Shown in pieces: positions 34,789 through 45,000 of a DNA stretch of 64,000 nt. The position numbers and the translations under genes were made by a program. The stretch's first letter is position 1. The number at the start of each line of letters is the position of its first letter. The notes under the pieces are model-generated. The model did no database searches. It worked only from the letters and a program-made list of their open reading frames with translations, and was not told the origin of the DNA. The DNA is from Cyclobacteriaceae bacterium (GTDB taxonomy: Bacteria; Bacteroidota; Bacteroidia; Cytophagales; Cyclobacteriaceae), in NCBI GenBank assembly GCA_016786495.1, contig JAEUUJ010000022.1, forward strand, positions 1 through 64,000, in the 5' to 3' direction.

Positions 34789-35448
34789 ATGGAAAAACGG
34801 TTTATGCTAAATCCCTTACTCTATTCCGCAGCAGCGGTAGCCTCTCTCCTCCTGGTGCTGACAGGCACAGCCCTGCAGTCCGCGTCTGATGATGTCTCCC
34901 CTCATGATCGCACAACACCATCCGATACCGCTTCGGTTGTTACCATCACGTATGTCAAAAAACCCTGGTATGCGCGGCGCACACTGATTGTAAAGAAATT
35001 CAAAGAATCGATTCCCCAATACGCTGCCATTGCGGGGTTGCTTCAAAAAAATTATCATCTGAGTAAAACTCGGGAAACGTTTGGCGGAATCTACCTGTGG
35101 CGAAACGAAGCCGATGCAAAGGCGTGGTTTACGCGCGTCTGGTTCGAGCGGGTTCGCAAGACGTACGGGGCGGAAGGAAGGGTTGACTACTACGAAATCG
35201 TGCGTTCGCAGGAAATTGCTCCATCCGAAACCAGTGGTCAATACTGGTCGGTGCTTCAACTCGACAAACCGGTTTCGTTTACCGATGCCCCCGGACTTCT
35301 CCGCATCACAGAAATAAAACACGATAGTCAGTACGGCACGGTTACGCTTTGGAAATCGAAAGAAGCAGCCGAAAAGTTCTTTTCGCAACGCCTTGCAGGA
35401 ACGCTCACCTATTTTGATACGCCCGTGCTGATCGATAAATTGAAGTAA
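34789..35448 (+). CDS. Exported YdhR-like ferredoxin-fold protein
   Basis: 219 residues; N-terminal signal or membrane segment (LLYSAAAVASLLLVLTGTAL). The body resembles a YdhR/antibiotic-biosynthesis-monooxygenase-like dimeric alpha/beta barrel: TYVKKPWYARRTLIVKKFKES, then GIYLWRNEADAKAWF, and a second, more distant half ending VTLWKSKEAAEKFF. Known YdhR proteins are putative monooxygenases without defined substrates. It lies 22 bp before an ECF sigma factor gene on the same strand. Confidence 0.65.
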   Translation: MEKRFMLNPLLYSAAAVASLLLVLTGTALQSASDDVSPHDRTTPSDTASVVTITYVKKPWYARRTLIVKKFKESIPQYAAIAGLLQKNYHLSKTRETFGGIYLWRNEADAKAWFTRVWFERVRKTYGAEGRVDYYEIVRSQEIAPSETSGQYWSVLQLDKPVSFTDAPGLLRITEIKHDSQYGTVTLWKSKEAAEKFFSQRLAGTLTYFDTPVLIDKLK

Positions 35449-35457
35449 GTAATCCAA

Positions 35458-35465
35458 TACCTTTG
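35458..35465 (+). promoter_or_regulatory. -7 promoter element abutting the sigma factor start codon
   Basis: TACCTTTG is an exact TAnnTTTG match and ends only 5 bp before the ATG at 35471, which leaves almost no 5' leader. Confidence 0.5.
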
Positions 35466-35470
35466 CCGAC

Positions 35471-36337
35471 ATGAATATCCGGGATGTTTCAGCCAATGAG
35501 GAAGACCGCCAGCTCTGCACGAAAGCAGTGGCCGGGAACAAGCAAGCACTGGAGCTACTGATTCAGCGTCACTACACGTTTGTGTATAACGTGGCCTTGA
35601 AGCTGGTACTCGATCCGACCGATGCGGAAGACATCACCCACGATGCGCTTGTGAAGGTTATTACACACCTGTCACAGTTTAACGGAAACAGCGCGTTCCG
35701 CACCTGGCTTTACCGGATCGTTGCCAATCATTTCCTCGACATGAAGCGCAGAAAAATGGAAGATGTGTACGTGAACTTCTCTTCGTTTGTCGGCAACACG
35801 GAAACGCTTGAAAACATGCCTGAGGAAGCTACCACGGGACTTGACCCGACTGAGGTTGAAGAAACCCGATTGATGTGCACCACCGGAATGCTGATGTGCC
35901 TTACCCGCGAACAGCGGCTGGTATACATTCTGGGTGATGTATTTGAAATCGGGCATACAGCCGGTGCAGACGTGCTGGCCATCTCACCCGATAATTTTCG
36001 TCAGCGGCTGGCACGGGCCCGGGCCGACCTGCATGCATTTATTCATAACCGCTGCGGACTGCTTAATCCTGCTAACGCATGCCGATGCCCCAAGAAAACC
36101 CGGTTGTGGATTGATCAGGGACTGGTGAGCAAAGAAAAACTCATGTTTAACACCCGATACACGCAACGGGTGAAGGATGTTGTTCAGGATTTCCGAAAAG
36201 ATGATATTGAATCGGCCCTGACGCTGAAAGAAACACTGTATCAGAATCACCCCTACCAGGCGAGGCAACATGAACAGCAATTGGTTGCCAACCTCCTCGC
36301 CCGGCCCGAACTCAGTAAATATTTAAACTGGAATTAA
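35471..36337 (+). CDS. ECF-type RNA polymerase sigma factor with a cysteine-containing C-terminal extension
   Basis: 288 residues, longer than a typical 180-residue ECF sigma. Region 2 is clear (LIQRHYTFVYNVALKLVLDPTDAEDITHDALVKVI, then FRTWLYRIVANHFLDMKRR). Region 4 spans about 130-190 (LTREQRLVYILGDVFEIGHTAGADVLAISPDNFRQRLARARADL). A C-terminal extension carries NRCGLLNPANACRCPKKTR, a Cys cluster that might bind zinc or sense redox state, and a helical tail. No anti-sigma gene is adjacent. Near-leaderless promoter upstream; iron-uptake genes follow 130 bp later. Confidence 0.85.
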   Translation: MNIRDVSANEEDRQLCTKAVAGNKQALELLIQRHYTFVYNVALKLVLDPTDAEDITHDALVKVITHLSQFNGNSAFRTWLYRIVANHFLDMKRRKMEDVYVNFSSFVGNTETLENMPEEATTGLDPTEVEETRLMCTTGMLMCLTREQRLVYILGDVFEIGHTAGADVLAISPDNFRQRLARARADLHAFIHNRCGLLNPANACRCPKKTRLWIDQGLVSKEKLMFNTRYTQRVKDVVQDFRKDDIESALTLKETLYQNHPYQARQHEQQLVANLLARPELSKYLNWN

Positions 36338-36468
36338 GTTGCAGAGGTTCGGAAGCTACCAATTTTTGGGGTATGTAGGTTTACAGGAGCAGTTTACGCA
36401 ACCTGACAGGGGTGCCCAACTTGATAAAAGTCAATGGTTTACTTCCGGGAATCCGCTACATTTCGCAA

Positions 36469-36852
36469 ATGATCAAGAATCTGACCATCTATACGCTGCT
36501 GCTGAGCATGGCTCTTCACTGTGCGTGCCGGCTCGGAGTTCTTGACGAGCTTTACGAACGCAGGCATCAAATTGCAGTTTCCTTGGGCCTGTTGGCCGAA
36601 GTACCCATCGCTGTTTGCGGTCATAAATACGATCCCGGAACCAGTTTAAAAGTTGACACTCAGCAACAGAATGCCCAGTTGCCTTCAACGGTGTTCCAAT
36701 CGCAAGAGATTAAACTTTTCTTTGCCTCAGCTTTGCTCAGCGTTCGTCCCGATTATTACCCGCTGACAAGTCACGGTTGGCGTGATTGCGGGATGGCTAA
36801 ATACCCTTCGCCTGACGTCTCCATCTTTCATCCTCCCTCACTGATTTCCTGA
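36469..36852 (+). CDS. Small exported cysteine-containing protein upstream of the siderophore receptor
   Basis: 127 residues from the ATG at 36469 (GTG at 36412 gives 146). An N-terminal hydrophobic segment (LTIYTLLLSMALHCACRLG) is followed by LDELYERRHQIAVSLGLLAEVPIAVCGHKY, which resembles small Bacteroidota proteins with a conserved cysteine motif found next to metal-related genes. Function unknown. It precedes the TonB-dependent receptor by 86 bp and may share its regulation. Confidence 0.55.
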   Translation: MIKNLTIYTLLLSMALHCACRLGVLDELYERRHQIAVSLGLLAEVPIAVCGHKYDPGTSLKVDTQQQNAQLPSTVFQSQEIKLFFASALLSVRPDYYPLTSHGWRDCGMAKYPSPDVSIFHPPSLIS

Positions 36853-36938
36853 AATGGTAAATGCTTAATGCATTAGCCCGCAACTCCGCGGTTTCCGCGT
36901 GAGCATATCCCCCTATCATTCAAATTAACTTTCAAGAA

Positions 36939-39323
36939 ATGAAAAAGACTTTGACGTCAGTCATTGCCGCATTACTGTTATCCGTAAATCTGCTATCCGC
37001 TCAATCACAAACCGGAACCATCAAAGGAAAAATTCAAAGCGAACAGGGTGAACTACTGCCGGGCATCACCGTATCGATTCAGGGTACAACCATCGGCAGC
37101 GCCACCAACGGAAAAGGCATTTTTGTGTTGCAAAAAGTTCCAGCCGGCACGCATACACTCGTTGCTTCCGGAGTTGGATTTAAATCACAAAGCCGGCAGG
37201 TTACGGTTGAAGCCGGCCAGACTTATGAAACCGCATTTAATCTTTCTGAAGACGCGTCTGCGCTCAACGAAGTAGTCATTCACGGAGAGCGTGAAAACTA
37301 TGTAAAATCGGTCTCGTCTGTCGGGATGCGAACCGAAACCAAACTCATTGAAACTCCGCAATCCATTCAGATTATTCCCCAGCAAATTCTCCGCGATCAG
37401 CAGGTAAAAACACTGAACGAAGCAGTCAAAAATGCCGTGGGCGTATCAAGCGTATCTCCGTTTTCTGAATTTGTGTTCAGGGGGTTCACCAGCTGGAACT
37501 CAACTATGTACAACGGAATAAACGGTGCCTTATTCCCATACAATGTTCAAACACCAACGTATAACATTGAGTCAATCGATTTTCTTCGCGGCCCCGCATC
37601 CGTGCTTTATAGTACGGGACGTCCGGGAGGTGTAATGAATATGAACACCAAGAGGCCGCTCGATAAAGAGCGTTATGAAGTGAACGCCACGTATGCCAGC
37701 TGGAATGATCTGAGTCTCAACTTCGACGCAACGGGTCCGCTGTCAAAGAACAAGAAACTTTGCTACCGCATTGTTGGCGGGGCGCGTGATGCAGGCAGTT
37801 TTCGCAATTTTCAGGAAACAAAGTTCTATACACTGGCATCATCCATTTCCTATCAGTTCACACAAAAAACGAAACTGGTTTTTGAACACAATTACTTTTA
37901 TCACAAACAAATTCCGGGTTTCGATAATGGCACGGTGCTGAAAATGAAAGCCGATTCCACCTGGGACTTCAAAAATATGAACGTTAAATTTTCTGCACAG
38001 GATCCGGACGACTACACGCTCGACAAAGGTCATTCTGGCGAACTTTCAGTATCCCATAATTTTACGGACAATGTTAAGCTTACCTGGCTAAACCGGTACG
38101 TGTACAACGAAGGCTATGCTTCCAATCACGGTTCTGATTATGCAGACCCTGCGGTAGTAAATGACACCATTCACCGCTGGTATGGAAAATGGGATTACAC
38201 CTGGCACAATTACCAGACAAATTTATTTGCGCTGATCAAGTTTAAAACCGGCAAAATCAAACATCAATTGCTCACGGGCTTTGACTACAACTACCAGCGT
38301 CAGCCTTCATATCATTATACGGCTACCGCGGCACCTCCCCTTAACGTAAACAATCCCGACTATTCCGTTGACAGGCCAAAAGAATATCAATACACGTTTG
38401 ATCTACCACAGTATGACTACCAATACGTAACCAACGCGGTATACGTGCAGGAGCAGGTTGATCTCAACAAATACATTAAACTTTCTGCTGCGATCCGGTA
38501 TGATCACTACTCGTTTTACTGGAAGTATGCATACCACGATTATTCAAGCGATTCTGTTTTTCACTCTGATGGTGAGAGCATAACAGCCCATGCATTCATT
38601 CCGCGGGGTGGCATCGTTATTAATCCATGGAAGAACATTGCCTTCTATTACAGTTACTCCCAATCGTTCGAACCGCAATGGCTGAATGCAGTAAATCGGG
38701 GCGGGCCCTTTCCGCCAACGAAAGGAAAACAACACGAAGTTGGTTACAAAGGTGAATTTTTTAAGAGCCGTTTGTTTACCGGGGTGTCGCTTTACCAGAT
38801 TGATTACACCAACGTACTGGTAGCCGACCCAAGCGATACAACCGGACGCAGGTACCTCTCGGTTGAAGGTATGCGAAGCAAAGGCATCGAACTCAACGCA
38901 CAAGGAAATGTTTCGCCCAACATCCAAATTATGGCCAACTACTCGTATGGTACCGTCAAATACTTCGGAGATGCAGTTGATGGTTCGTGGAAAAAAACCG
39001 ACCGGCAACTTAACGTTCCGAGAACCATTTGGGGAATCTTCGTCAACTATAAATTCATCGATCGCGCGTTGGAAGGCCTGGGTATTAATGCAGGCGTACA
39101 TCACGAAGGCAACCGGGTGGCATCGTGGTTCAATCAGGACTTTGTTACACCGGCTTTCACTTATCTGGATGCCGGATTAAGCTACTCGTACAAGAAAGCC
39201 ACGGTCTATTTCAACATCAACAACGTCACCGATGTGAAATACATAACGGGTGGTTATGTGACCGGGTTAGTATACCCCGGAACGCCCAGAAATTTCAGAA
39301 TAAGTATAAACTATGTCTTCTGA
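36939..39323 (+). CDS. TonB-dependent siderophore receptor
   Basis: 794 residues; signal peptide 1-22, then a carboxypeptidase-like beta-sandwich domain (about 24-105), a plug domain (about 125-240) with IETPQSIQIIPQQILRDQQV and IDFLRGPASVLYSTGRPGG, and a 22-strand barrel ending in the outer-membrane signature FRISINYVF. The sequence belongs to the ferrichrome/pyoverdine receptor type. It imports ferric siderophore through the outer membrane using TonB energy. It overlaps by 11 bp the downstream PepSY gene, with which it should be co-expressed under iron limitation. Confidence 0.92.
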   Translation: MKKTLTSVIAALLLSVNLLSAQSQTGTIKGKIQSEQGELLPGITVSIQGTTIGSATNGKGIFVLQKVPAGTHTLVASGVGFKSQSRQVTVEAGQTYETAFNLSEDASALNEVVIHGERENYVKSVSSVGMRTETKLIETPQSIQIIPQQILRDQQVKTLNEAVKNAVGVSSVSPFSEFVFRGFTSWNSTMYNGINGALFPYNVQTPTYNIESIDFLRGPASVLYSTGRPGGVMNMNTKRPLDKERYEVNATYASWNDLSLNFDATGPLSKNKKLCYRIVGGARDAGSFRNFQETKFYTLASSISYQFTQKTKLVFEHNYFYHKQIPGFDNGTVLKMKADSTWDFKNMNVKFSAQDPDDYTLDKGHSGELSVSHNFTDNVKLTWLNRYVYNEGYASNHGSDYADPAVVNDTIHRWYGKWDYTWHNYQTNLFALIKFKTGKIKHQLLTGFDYNYQRQPSYHYTATAAPPLNVNNPDYSVDRPKEYQYTFDLPQYDYQYVTNAVYVQEQVDLNKYIKLSAAIRYDHYSFYWKYAYHDYSSDSVFHSDGESITAHAFIPRGGIVINPWKNIAFYYSYSQSFEPQWLNAVNRGGPFPPTKGKQHEVGYKGEFFKSRLFTGVSLYQIDYTNVLVADPSDTTGRRYLSVEGMRSKGIELNAQGNVSPNIQIMANYSYGTVKYFGDAVDGSWKKTDRQLNVPRTIWGIFVNYKFIDRALEGLGINAGVHHEGNRVASWFNQDFVTPAFTYLDAGLSYSYKKATVYFNINNVTDVKYITGGYVTGLVYPGTPRNFRISINYVF

Positions 39324-40524
39324 TATGAACTCGAAAGCCAATATCAATCGAAAACTCTTTACAATACACAGCTGGCTGGGACTGGTACTTGGAATAATCT
39401 ATTGTTTAATTTCTATTGGCGGAGCAAGTATTGTTTTCTATGGTGAACTCAATGAGTTTCTGTACGGTGATAACATCCGGATAGAAAAGCTCGGGAAAAA
39501 GAAACTTTCATACGATCAGCTCTATCAGATTGCGAGAAAAGAGTATCCGAATTCCATGTTCATAAACATTGCGTATGATCCGAACTACCCTAAAAATGCG
39601 TACTCCATTACCGGGATGGAAGAACAGCCCATGAACCTTTTTGAAAACGGGCGATTTCACAACGACTATGTCAATCCTTATACCGGTGAAATTATTTTCC
39701 GGACTGACAGCAGCTTCACCGGGAATATTCTCGTTTGGCTCGACAGCCTTCATGCATCGTTGCGGCTGGGCACCGGTGGCGCAGTAATCGTGGGTGTAAT
39801 GTCGGTAATGGTTGTACTGAGTTTAATTACAGGCTTGATATTTTACCGCAAATTTATTTTCAAAGTTCTCCTGTTCAGGGTAAAAGTAAAATTCAAGAAT
39901 TGGCGAACTGCCTCCTCCGATTTACATCGCGTAATCGGTACCTGGGCGCTGATCGTTAACTTGCTGATATTCGGATCGGGCTTTTACATGTATTATGCTC
40001 TTTTCACTCCTTCGTGGTGGAAAGAAAACTGGCCGCCTAAACATGCCGAAGTAGTGGTGCCGAAGATTGCAGTCTCGCTCGACTCGCTGGTGGAGAAATC
40101 AAAAGCCCTTATTCCTGAAATGATTCCAAGTTCAATCAGCATTGTGCACGACACGTCCGAACTGATAAGTGTTTACGGCATGACAAAACAAAAACTTTAC
40201 CTGGATGCAGATAATTACGGATATGTGGAATTTAAATCTGACGGAACCGTAAAAGAAAGTTATCACAAGCAATGGGCCGACTTCACAGGGGTTGAGAAGT
40301 TTGACAATATCAATTTTACGTTGCTGCATACCGGCTGGGCTCTTGGTTTAACCGGAAAAATCCTGTGGACATTTTTTGGTTTCGCACCGGCAATTCTGAG
40401 CATCACCGGTTTTGCCCTTTGGTGGCGAAAAAAGAAGTTCTTCCAGCGAAAATCAAAGTCACCCAGCACACAACGAGGTCCTCAAGAGACAAAAGTTGCC
40501 CCTGCTTCCAAGTCCATACTATAA
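39313..40524 (+). CDS. PepSY-associated TM helix protein (putative ferric-siderophore reductase)
   Basis: 403 residues (an ATG at 39325, directly after the receptor stop, is also possible). It has four transmembrane helices (about 14-36, 155-178, 210-235, 345-370). Histidines that may bind haem lie near them (KLFTIHSWLGLVLG, DLHRVIGTWALIVNLL and FTLLHTGWALGL). This PepSY_TM layout is typical of inner-membrane proteins paired with siderophore receptors, some of which reduce ferric siderophores. Partner: the TonB-dependent receptor immediately upstream. Confidence 0.88.
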   Translation: MSSDMNSKANINRKLFTIHSWLGLVLGIIYCLISIGGASIVFYGELNEFLYGDNIRIEKLGKKKLSYDQLYQIARKEYPNSMFINIAYDPNYPKNAYSITGMEEQPMNLFENGRFHNDYVNPYTGEIIFRTDSSFTGNILVWLDSLHASLRLGTGGAVIVGVMSVMVVLSLITGLIFYRKFIFKVLLFRVKVKFKNWRTASSDLHRVIGTWALIVNLLIFGSGFYMYYALFTPSWWKENWPPKHAEVVVPKIAVSLDSLVEKSKALIPEMIPSSISIVHDTSELISVYGMTKQKLYLDADNYGYVEFKSDGTVKESYHKQWADFTGVEKFDNINFTLLHTGWALGLTGKILWTFFGFAPAILSITGFALWWRKKKFFQRKSKSPSTQRGPQETKVAPASKSIL

Positions 40525-40540
40525 AACAGAATCAATCACT

Positions 40541-41236
40541 ATGAACAAAAGAAAATACAGATTACAGATGGTGCTCGCAGCAGGTTTGCTCTTCGCTGCC
40601 ACCTTTTTTCCGGCAACAGGACAGTCTCCGGGAAAAACAACATATAAAGTTGCCGTGTTCATTTACCAGGGTGTTGAGTTACTGGACTTTGCGGGACCGC
40701 TGGAGGTATTCAGCAATACAACGGATTTTGAAGTTTTCACCGTGGCACCGCGTATTGAAACGATTGTTGCTATGAACAAGAATATCCAATTCATTCCGAA
40801 CTATTCAATTGAAAACTGCCCGCAGCCTGATATCATTGTTTTTCCGGGTGCAAACATGGAAGGACTTATGCCCGTTTATGAAAACTTAAAGGTTATTGAC
40901 TGGATCAAAAGCATTCATACAAAAACTATTTACACCATGTCGGTTTGTACGGGGGCAGCTTTTTTGTCACGCGCAGGGATTCTTGACAACCATTCGGTTA
41001 CCACACACTGGAGCGCCATTGAAGAATTGCAGTCAATCACTCAAAATGCGAAAGTGATTGAAAATAAACGTTTCGTTTCCGATGGTAAATTGCTCACGAC
41101 AGCAGGCGTTTCGGCAGGCCTGGACGGAGCCTTATATCTCATATCAATAATCAAGGGTAAAGAAGAAGCGGTGCGCATAGCACGAGACATTGAATATGAT
41201 AAATGGAACCCTGATGCCGGATTGATTGTGCGGTAG
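40541..41236 (+). CDS. Exported DJ-1/PfpI family protein
   Basis: 231 residues from the ATG at 40541, which starts a signal peptide (MNKRKYRLQMVLAAGLLFAATFFPATG). The class I glutamine amidotransferase-like fold has VFIYQGVELLDFAGPLEVFS, an FPGANMEGLMP strand-turn, and the nucleophile elbow SVCTGAAFL with Cys136, followed by TTHW. This arrangement is that of isocyanide-hydratase-like and AraC-associated DJ-1 proteins, but most of those are cytoplasmic and this one is exported. Located 17 bp after the PepSY gene, so probably part of the siderophore cluster. Confidence 0.85.
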   Translation: MNKRKYRLQMVLAAGLLFAATFFPATGQSPGKTTYKVAVFIYQGVELLDFAGPLEVFSNTTDFEVFTVAPRIETIVAMNKNIQFIPNYSIENCPQPDIIVFPGANMEGLMPVYENLKVIDWIKSIHTKTIYTMSVCTGAAFLSRAGILDNHSVTTHWSAIEELQSITQNAKVIENKRFVSDGKLLTTAGVSAGLDGALYLISIIKGKEEAVRIARDIEYDKWNPDAGLIVR

Positions 41237-41246
41237 TGAAGCAGTT

Positions 41247-41286
41247 CAGTCAACAGAAATTTCAGCGGGTTGAAAGGACTTGACTG
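41247..41286. terminator. Possible bidirectional hairpin between convergent genes
   Basis: CAGTCAA (41247-41253) and TTGACTG (41280-41286) form a 7-bp stem enclosing a second stem TTTCA/TGAAA. It lies between the DJ-1/PfpI gene and the convergent response regulator. There is no T run, so a terminator role is uncertain. Confidence 0.3.
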
Positions 41287-41289
41287 CGA

Positions 41290-41961
41290 TTACACCCATT
41301 TATTCTTTTGCGCTACATTAATCACTTGTACCCGACTGTCGACATGCAGCTTGGTGTAAATGTTGCTAACGTGTTTACGAACGGTAAACGGACTAATAAA
41401 AAGCGTTTCACCAATCGCTTTGTAACTTTTTCCGGTCGCGAGTTCTTTCAATATATCAAGCTCGCGGTCACTCAGTACAACTCCCGTATCCGGTGTTCTG
41501 GATTCACTGCGGTGCTCACCACTTCCGTGTTTAAGCATCTCAATTACCTTGCGGGCGATAACCGGACTCAATGGCATGCCTTCAAATTGCACAACCTGAT
41601 TGATCGCGTCAATAATTTTGGAGGCGCTTTCGTCTTTTAGCAAATACCCGTGCGCCCCGGCTTTAATCGCATCAAAAATTTTATCATTATCCTCAAACAC
41701 CGTCAGCACAACAAACTTCACTTCCGGGTACGCAGCAGAAGCTACCGCGATGGTTTGAATACCGTTTAAAACCGGCATCTCTAAATCCATCAGCACCACG
41801 TGCGGTCGTTTGTCGGGGCTCATCGACTTCATTAACAGCAGGAAATCATCCCCGTTGGCCGAGTCACTCACCACTTCGAGCATTGCCTCGCCGGCAAGTT
41901 TTTCCCGGATGGTTACCCGATTAACCTGTTTATCATCTACTATCGCTATACGGATTTTCAA
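41290..41961 (-). CDS. NarL-family response regulator
   Basis: 223 residues from a TTG start (41961); an in-frame TGA precedes it, so no upstream ATG exists. The receiver domain has the acidic pair IVDDKQ, phospho-acceptor Asp59 in VVLMDLEMP, and the LKDES lysine. The C-terminal LuxR-type HTH is LSDRELDILKELATGKSYKAIGETLFISPFTVRKHVSNIYTKL. It should be phosphorylated by the histidine kinase just upstream on the same strand. A 7-2-7 inverted heptamer site (42013-42028) lies 51 bp before the start. Confidence 0.9.
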   Translation of the reverse strand: MKIRIAIVDDKQVNRVTIREKLAGEAMLEVVSDSANGDDFLLLMKSMSPDKRPHVVLMDLEMPVLNGIQTIAVASAAYPEVKFVVLTVFEDNDKIFDAIKAGAHGYLLKDESASKIIDAINQVVQFEGMPLSPVIARKVIEMLKHGSGEHRSESRTPDTGVVLSDRELDILKELATGKSYKAIGETLFISPFTVRKHVSNIYTKLHVDSRVQVINVAQKNKWV

Positions 41962-42012
41962 ACTATCGATTGTTCAGACATTAAAAGAACAGCAAATACG
42001 ACTCATTTTCAA

Positions 42013-42028
42013 TACTCATTTGTGAGTA
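42013..42028 (-). promoter_or_regulatory. NarL-type 7-2-7 operator upstream of the response regulator
   Basis: TACTCAT-TT-GTGAGTA is an inverted heptamer pair (TACTCAT and TACTCAC on opposite strands), inside the 20-bp perfect palindrome 42011-42030. It matches the TACYYMT heptamer consensus and 7-2-7 spacing known for NarL/NarP-type regulators, and it overlaps the 3' boundary of the kinase gene. Confidence 0.6.
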
Positions 42029-45000
42029 TTACACTATTCCGCTCACGATAACTTTTGTGCCCGCTCCTGCCGAACTGATCAGGTCTAAGCGGAAACCTGC
42101 TTCGGCCGCGCGTTCACGCATGTTTCGCAAACCGTTTCCCGGAGGGGTCGTATCCGGCATAAATCCCCGGCCATCATCTGCCACAACGATGCGCAGTTCG
42201 GTTGAGCACGTTAGTTCACACCGGATTTTACCGGCATGCGCATGTTTGATAATGTTCTGTATCACTTCCTGCAGAATACGCAAAAGCTGAATGGCTGTGG
42301 TCGGCTGCAATTGCACATTCCTGACAATATCATCATGGAACTCAATCTCAATTCCTTCGTGATTCCGTAAAATATTGGAACTGTAGTTAATAAAGCCTTC
42401 GTAAAATCCCGACACCGTGAGGTTCCGCGTGTTTAACAGCCAAATCGTTTCACGCAACGCGCTCAAGATATGCCGTGAGTTTTCTTTCAAGTACGATACG
42501 GTAGCGCGCATCTTGTCGCCTTGCACCTGTTGCTCGAGTGAATCGGCATTGGCCAGCAGCGCGGTACTGTACGCACCGATGTGATCGTGTAAATCGCGAC
42601 TGATCCGTTCACGCTCACGCTGCATCTCCTGTTCGAGCTGCAACTGCCGAAGCAGCTCCTGTGTTTTTATTTTATTGAAATACCATGCACCAAAACCAAA
42701 CGCTGTCATAATCAAAATACCAACGGCCCATTTAAACATGGCAGTTTGCCACCATGCCGGATGAATCGTGATGGGCAACGTGAGTTCTTTACTCCACGTG
42801 TTGCCATCGCTGCTGCCCTTAACGTACAGTGTGTAATCTCCGGGTGTCAGTAAATAACGAATGGTATGCAGGTTCTTGAGGTTCACCCATTGCTTGTCGT
42901 GACCCGCCAGTCGCACCTGATAAACATTATAGGCAGCATCACTCAGGTTCGTGAATGCAAAATTGAACGTGAGCGAATTTTGGTCGTGCGGTAATGTTAG
43001 TTTCTTTAAATCATCCGCGCGGCCCTCCTCCGGGTATGCAAGTCCGTTTACCTGCACGGCCGACAGCAATACCTCCCCCGTGTTCAGCGTTTTCAAAACA
43101 TTCCGGGGATAAAAAGCCGTGATGCCATTAATGCCACCGAAGTACAGTTTTCCGGTGGAATCTTTCCAGAACGATTGTGTATCAAACTCATCGCCTTGCA
43201 GTCCGTCAGCCTCGGTAAAAAAACTGATCGAACCATCGGGCCGAATACACCCCAAGCCCCGGTTACTGCTGTACCACGCGTTGCCGGAATCATCAAATAA
43301 AATCCCGTAGACAAATTCATTCAGCAATCCGTTGCTTTCCGTATAAAACTTCACGTCATAATTGCTTCCAATCCGGCATATTCCCCCCGGCCCTGTGGCC
43401 CAGATGTTTCCGGCACTGTCGGTGGTGATGAATTTTACCCCGAACGATCGGGTTTCCGAAAACAGTTTCCAATGACCGTCTTTTTGATAAATACCCTGAG
43501 ATGTTCCGATAATCCGTTTCCCTTCCCTGGAATATGTTATGGAGTTGATGATTCCGCCATCGTTTAACGAATCGATTACCGCCACCCGATAGCCAGGCTT
43601 TGCGTACTGTACACTCAGAATATACTTCCCATGGGTGAAGTGTGCTTCATTTTCCCTGACGGGATAGATGTTCGCATCAAACACGTTGCGGTAACGGGTT
43701 ACATAACCGGGCATGAATGCGCTCAGGTCCGTAATCTTATCGTTCGATACATCTAACACCATTAACTTGTCAAACAACGACTTCATTAAATACTGTTCGG
43801 AATTCAACCGGTTTATTGCCCGGATGGAAGGACTGAGTCCGTTTTCAGCGTTGGGCAGCGGAATGTGTTTCTTCCACGTTCCCGTTTTATCGAAAATATT
43901 CAGGCCTTTTTGAAAATTGGCAGCGATCACACGGCCGTCATCGGTTACCGCTAACGAATACACGAGGTTAAAATACTGCCGGGGCGCATGGAGGAATTCA
44001 AAGCTTAGTTTTCCGGGATAATATATCAGAAGCCCGTCACTCGCATCGCGTCCAATCCAAATGTTTCCCCGCTGATCCTCATGCAGCGCGAACATCAATT
44101 GGCGCGACAGATTTATCTGCGGATACGCAACCGTAGAGTATGGCCGAAGAATCTTTTTATCGGGCACATATTCATAAAGACCCTGTTCGCCAGGAAAAAG
44201 CACTCCGCCAGGATTATTCACGTGCAACCGGGCGTAGGGTAATCCGCGGATAAAGTTTCCCGGAATATTTTCCGTGCTAAGCATGGTAACGGGCGTACGA
44301 ACATCGCGTTCATCACAAATCGCTGTATACCGGGTACTGATAAATAACACATCATGCGCATTCAGTTGAATAACCCCCTTTACCCGTCCATAGCGACTAC
44401 CGGCCAGCGTATACCTGCGGATTTTTTCACCCGGCTTGAATCGAACCACGTAGCTGCTGTCTTCATAGTCAACCGATACCCAGGCCACCGACTCCAGCGT
44501 ACTGACTGTTGGCAAAACGACTGACTCACTTTTAAACGCGACCGGAACCAGTGTATCAAGCAGCAACGTGCGTTTGTTGAATCCGAAAAAACCTTTGCTG
44601 GTTTCAAAACACCACAAACGCAATGAGTCTTCGAGTACAGGCACGGGATACGACTGCGTTTCGGGAATATTTGACAGCGAGTCGGTACGAACCGGTGTCA
44701 ACCTTCTGAGTCCGGCAGGGATGACGTGATGTTCAGAGAAATTGAATACCCAGACATTACCGCGCGAATCTTCATACACATTTTGAGAAGCGTTGATTTT
44801 AACACCTGCCGTATCGGCCACCTCATTCCAGGGTTCGAACGTATACCCGTCAAATCGCTGAAGCCCTCCCCCTGTTCCGATCCACCACGTGCCGTTCTTA
44901 CTGCGATTAAGCGAATAAATGCTATTGCTCAATAATCCATCTTTTGTTGAGTACCGCCTGAACATGCGCGATGCTTCCTGTTGCGCTTCGCAGGTATGGC

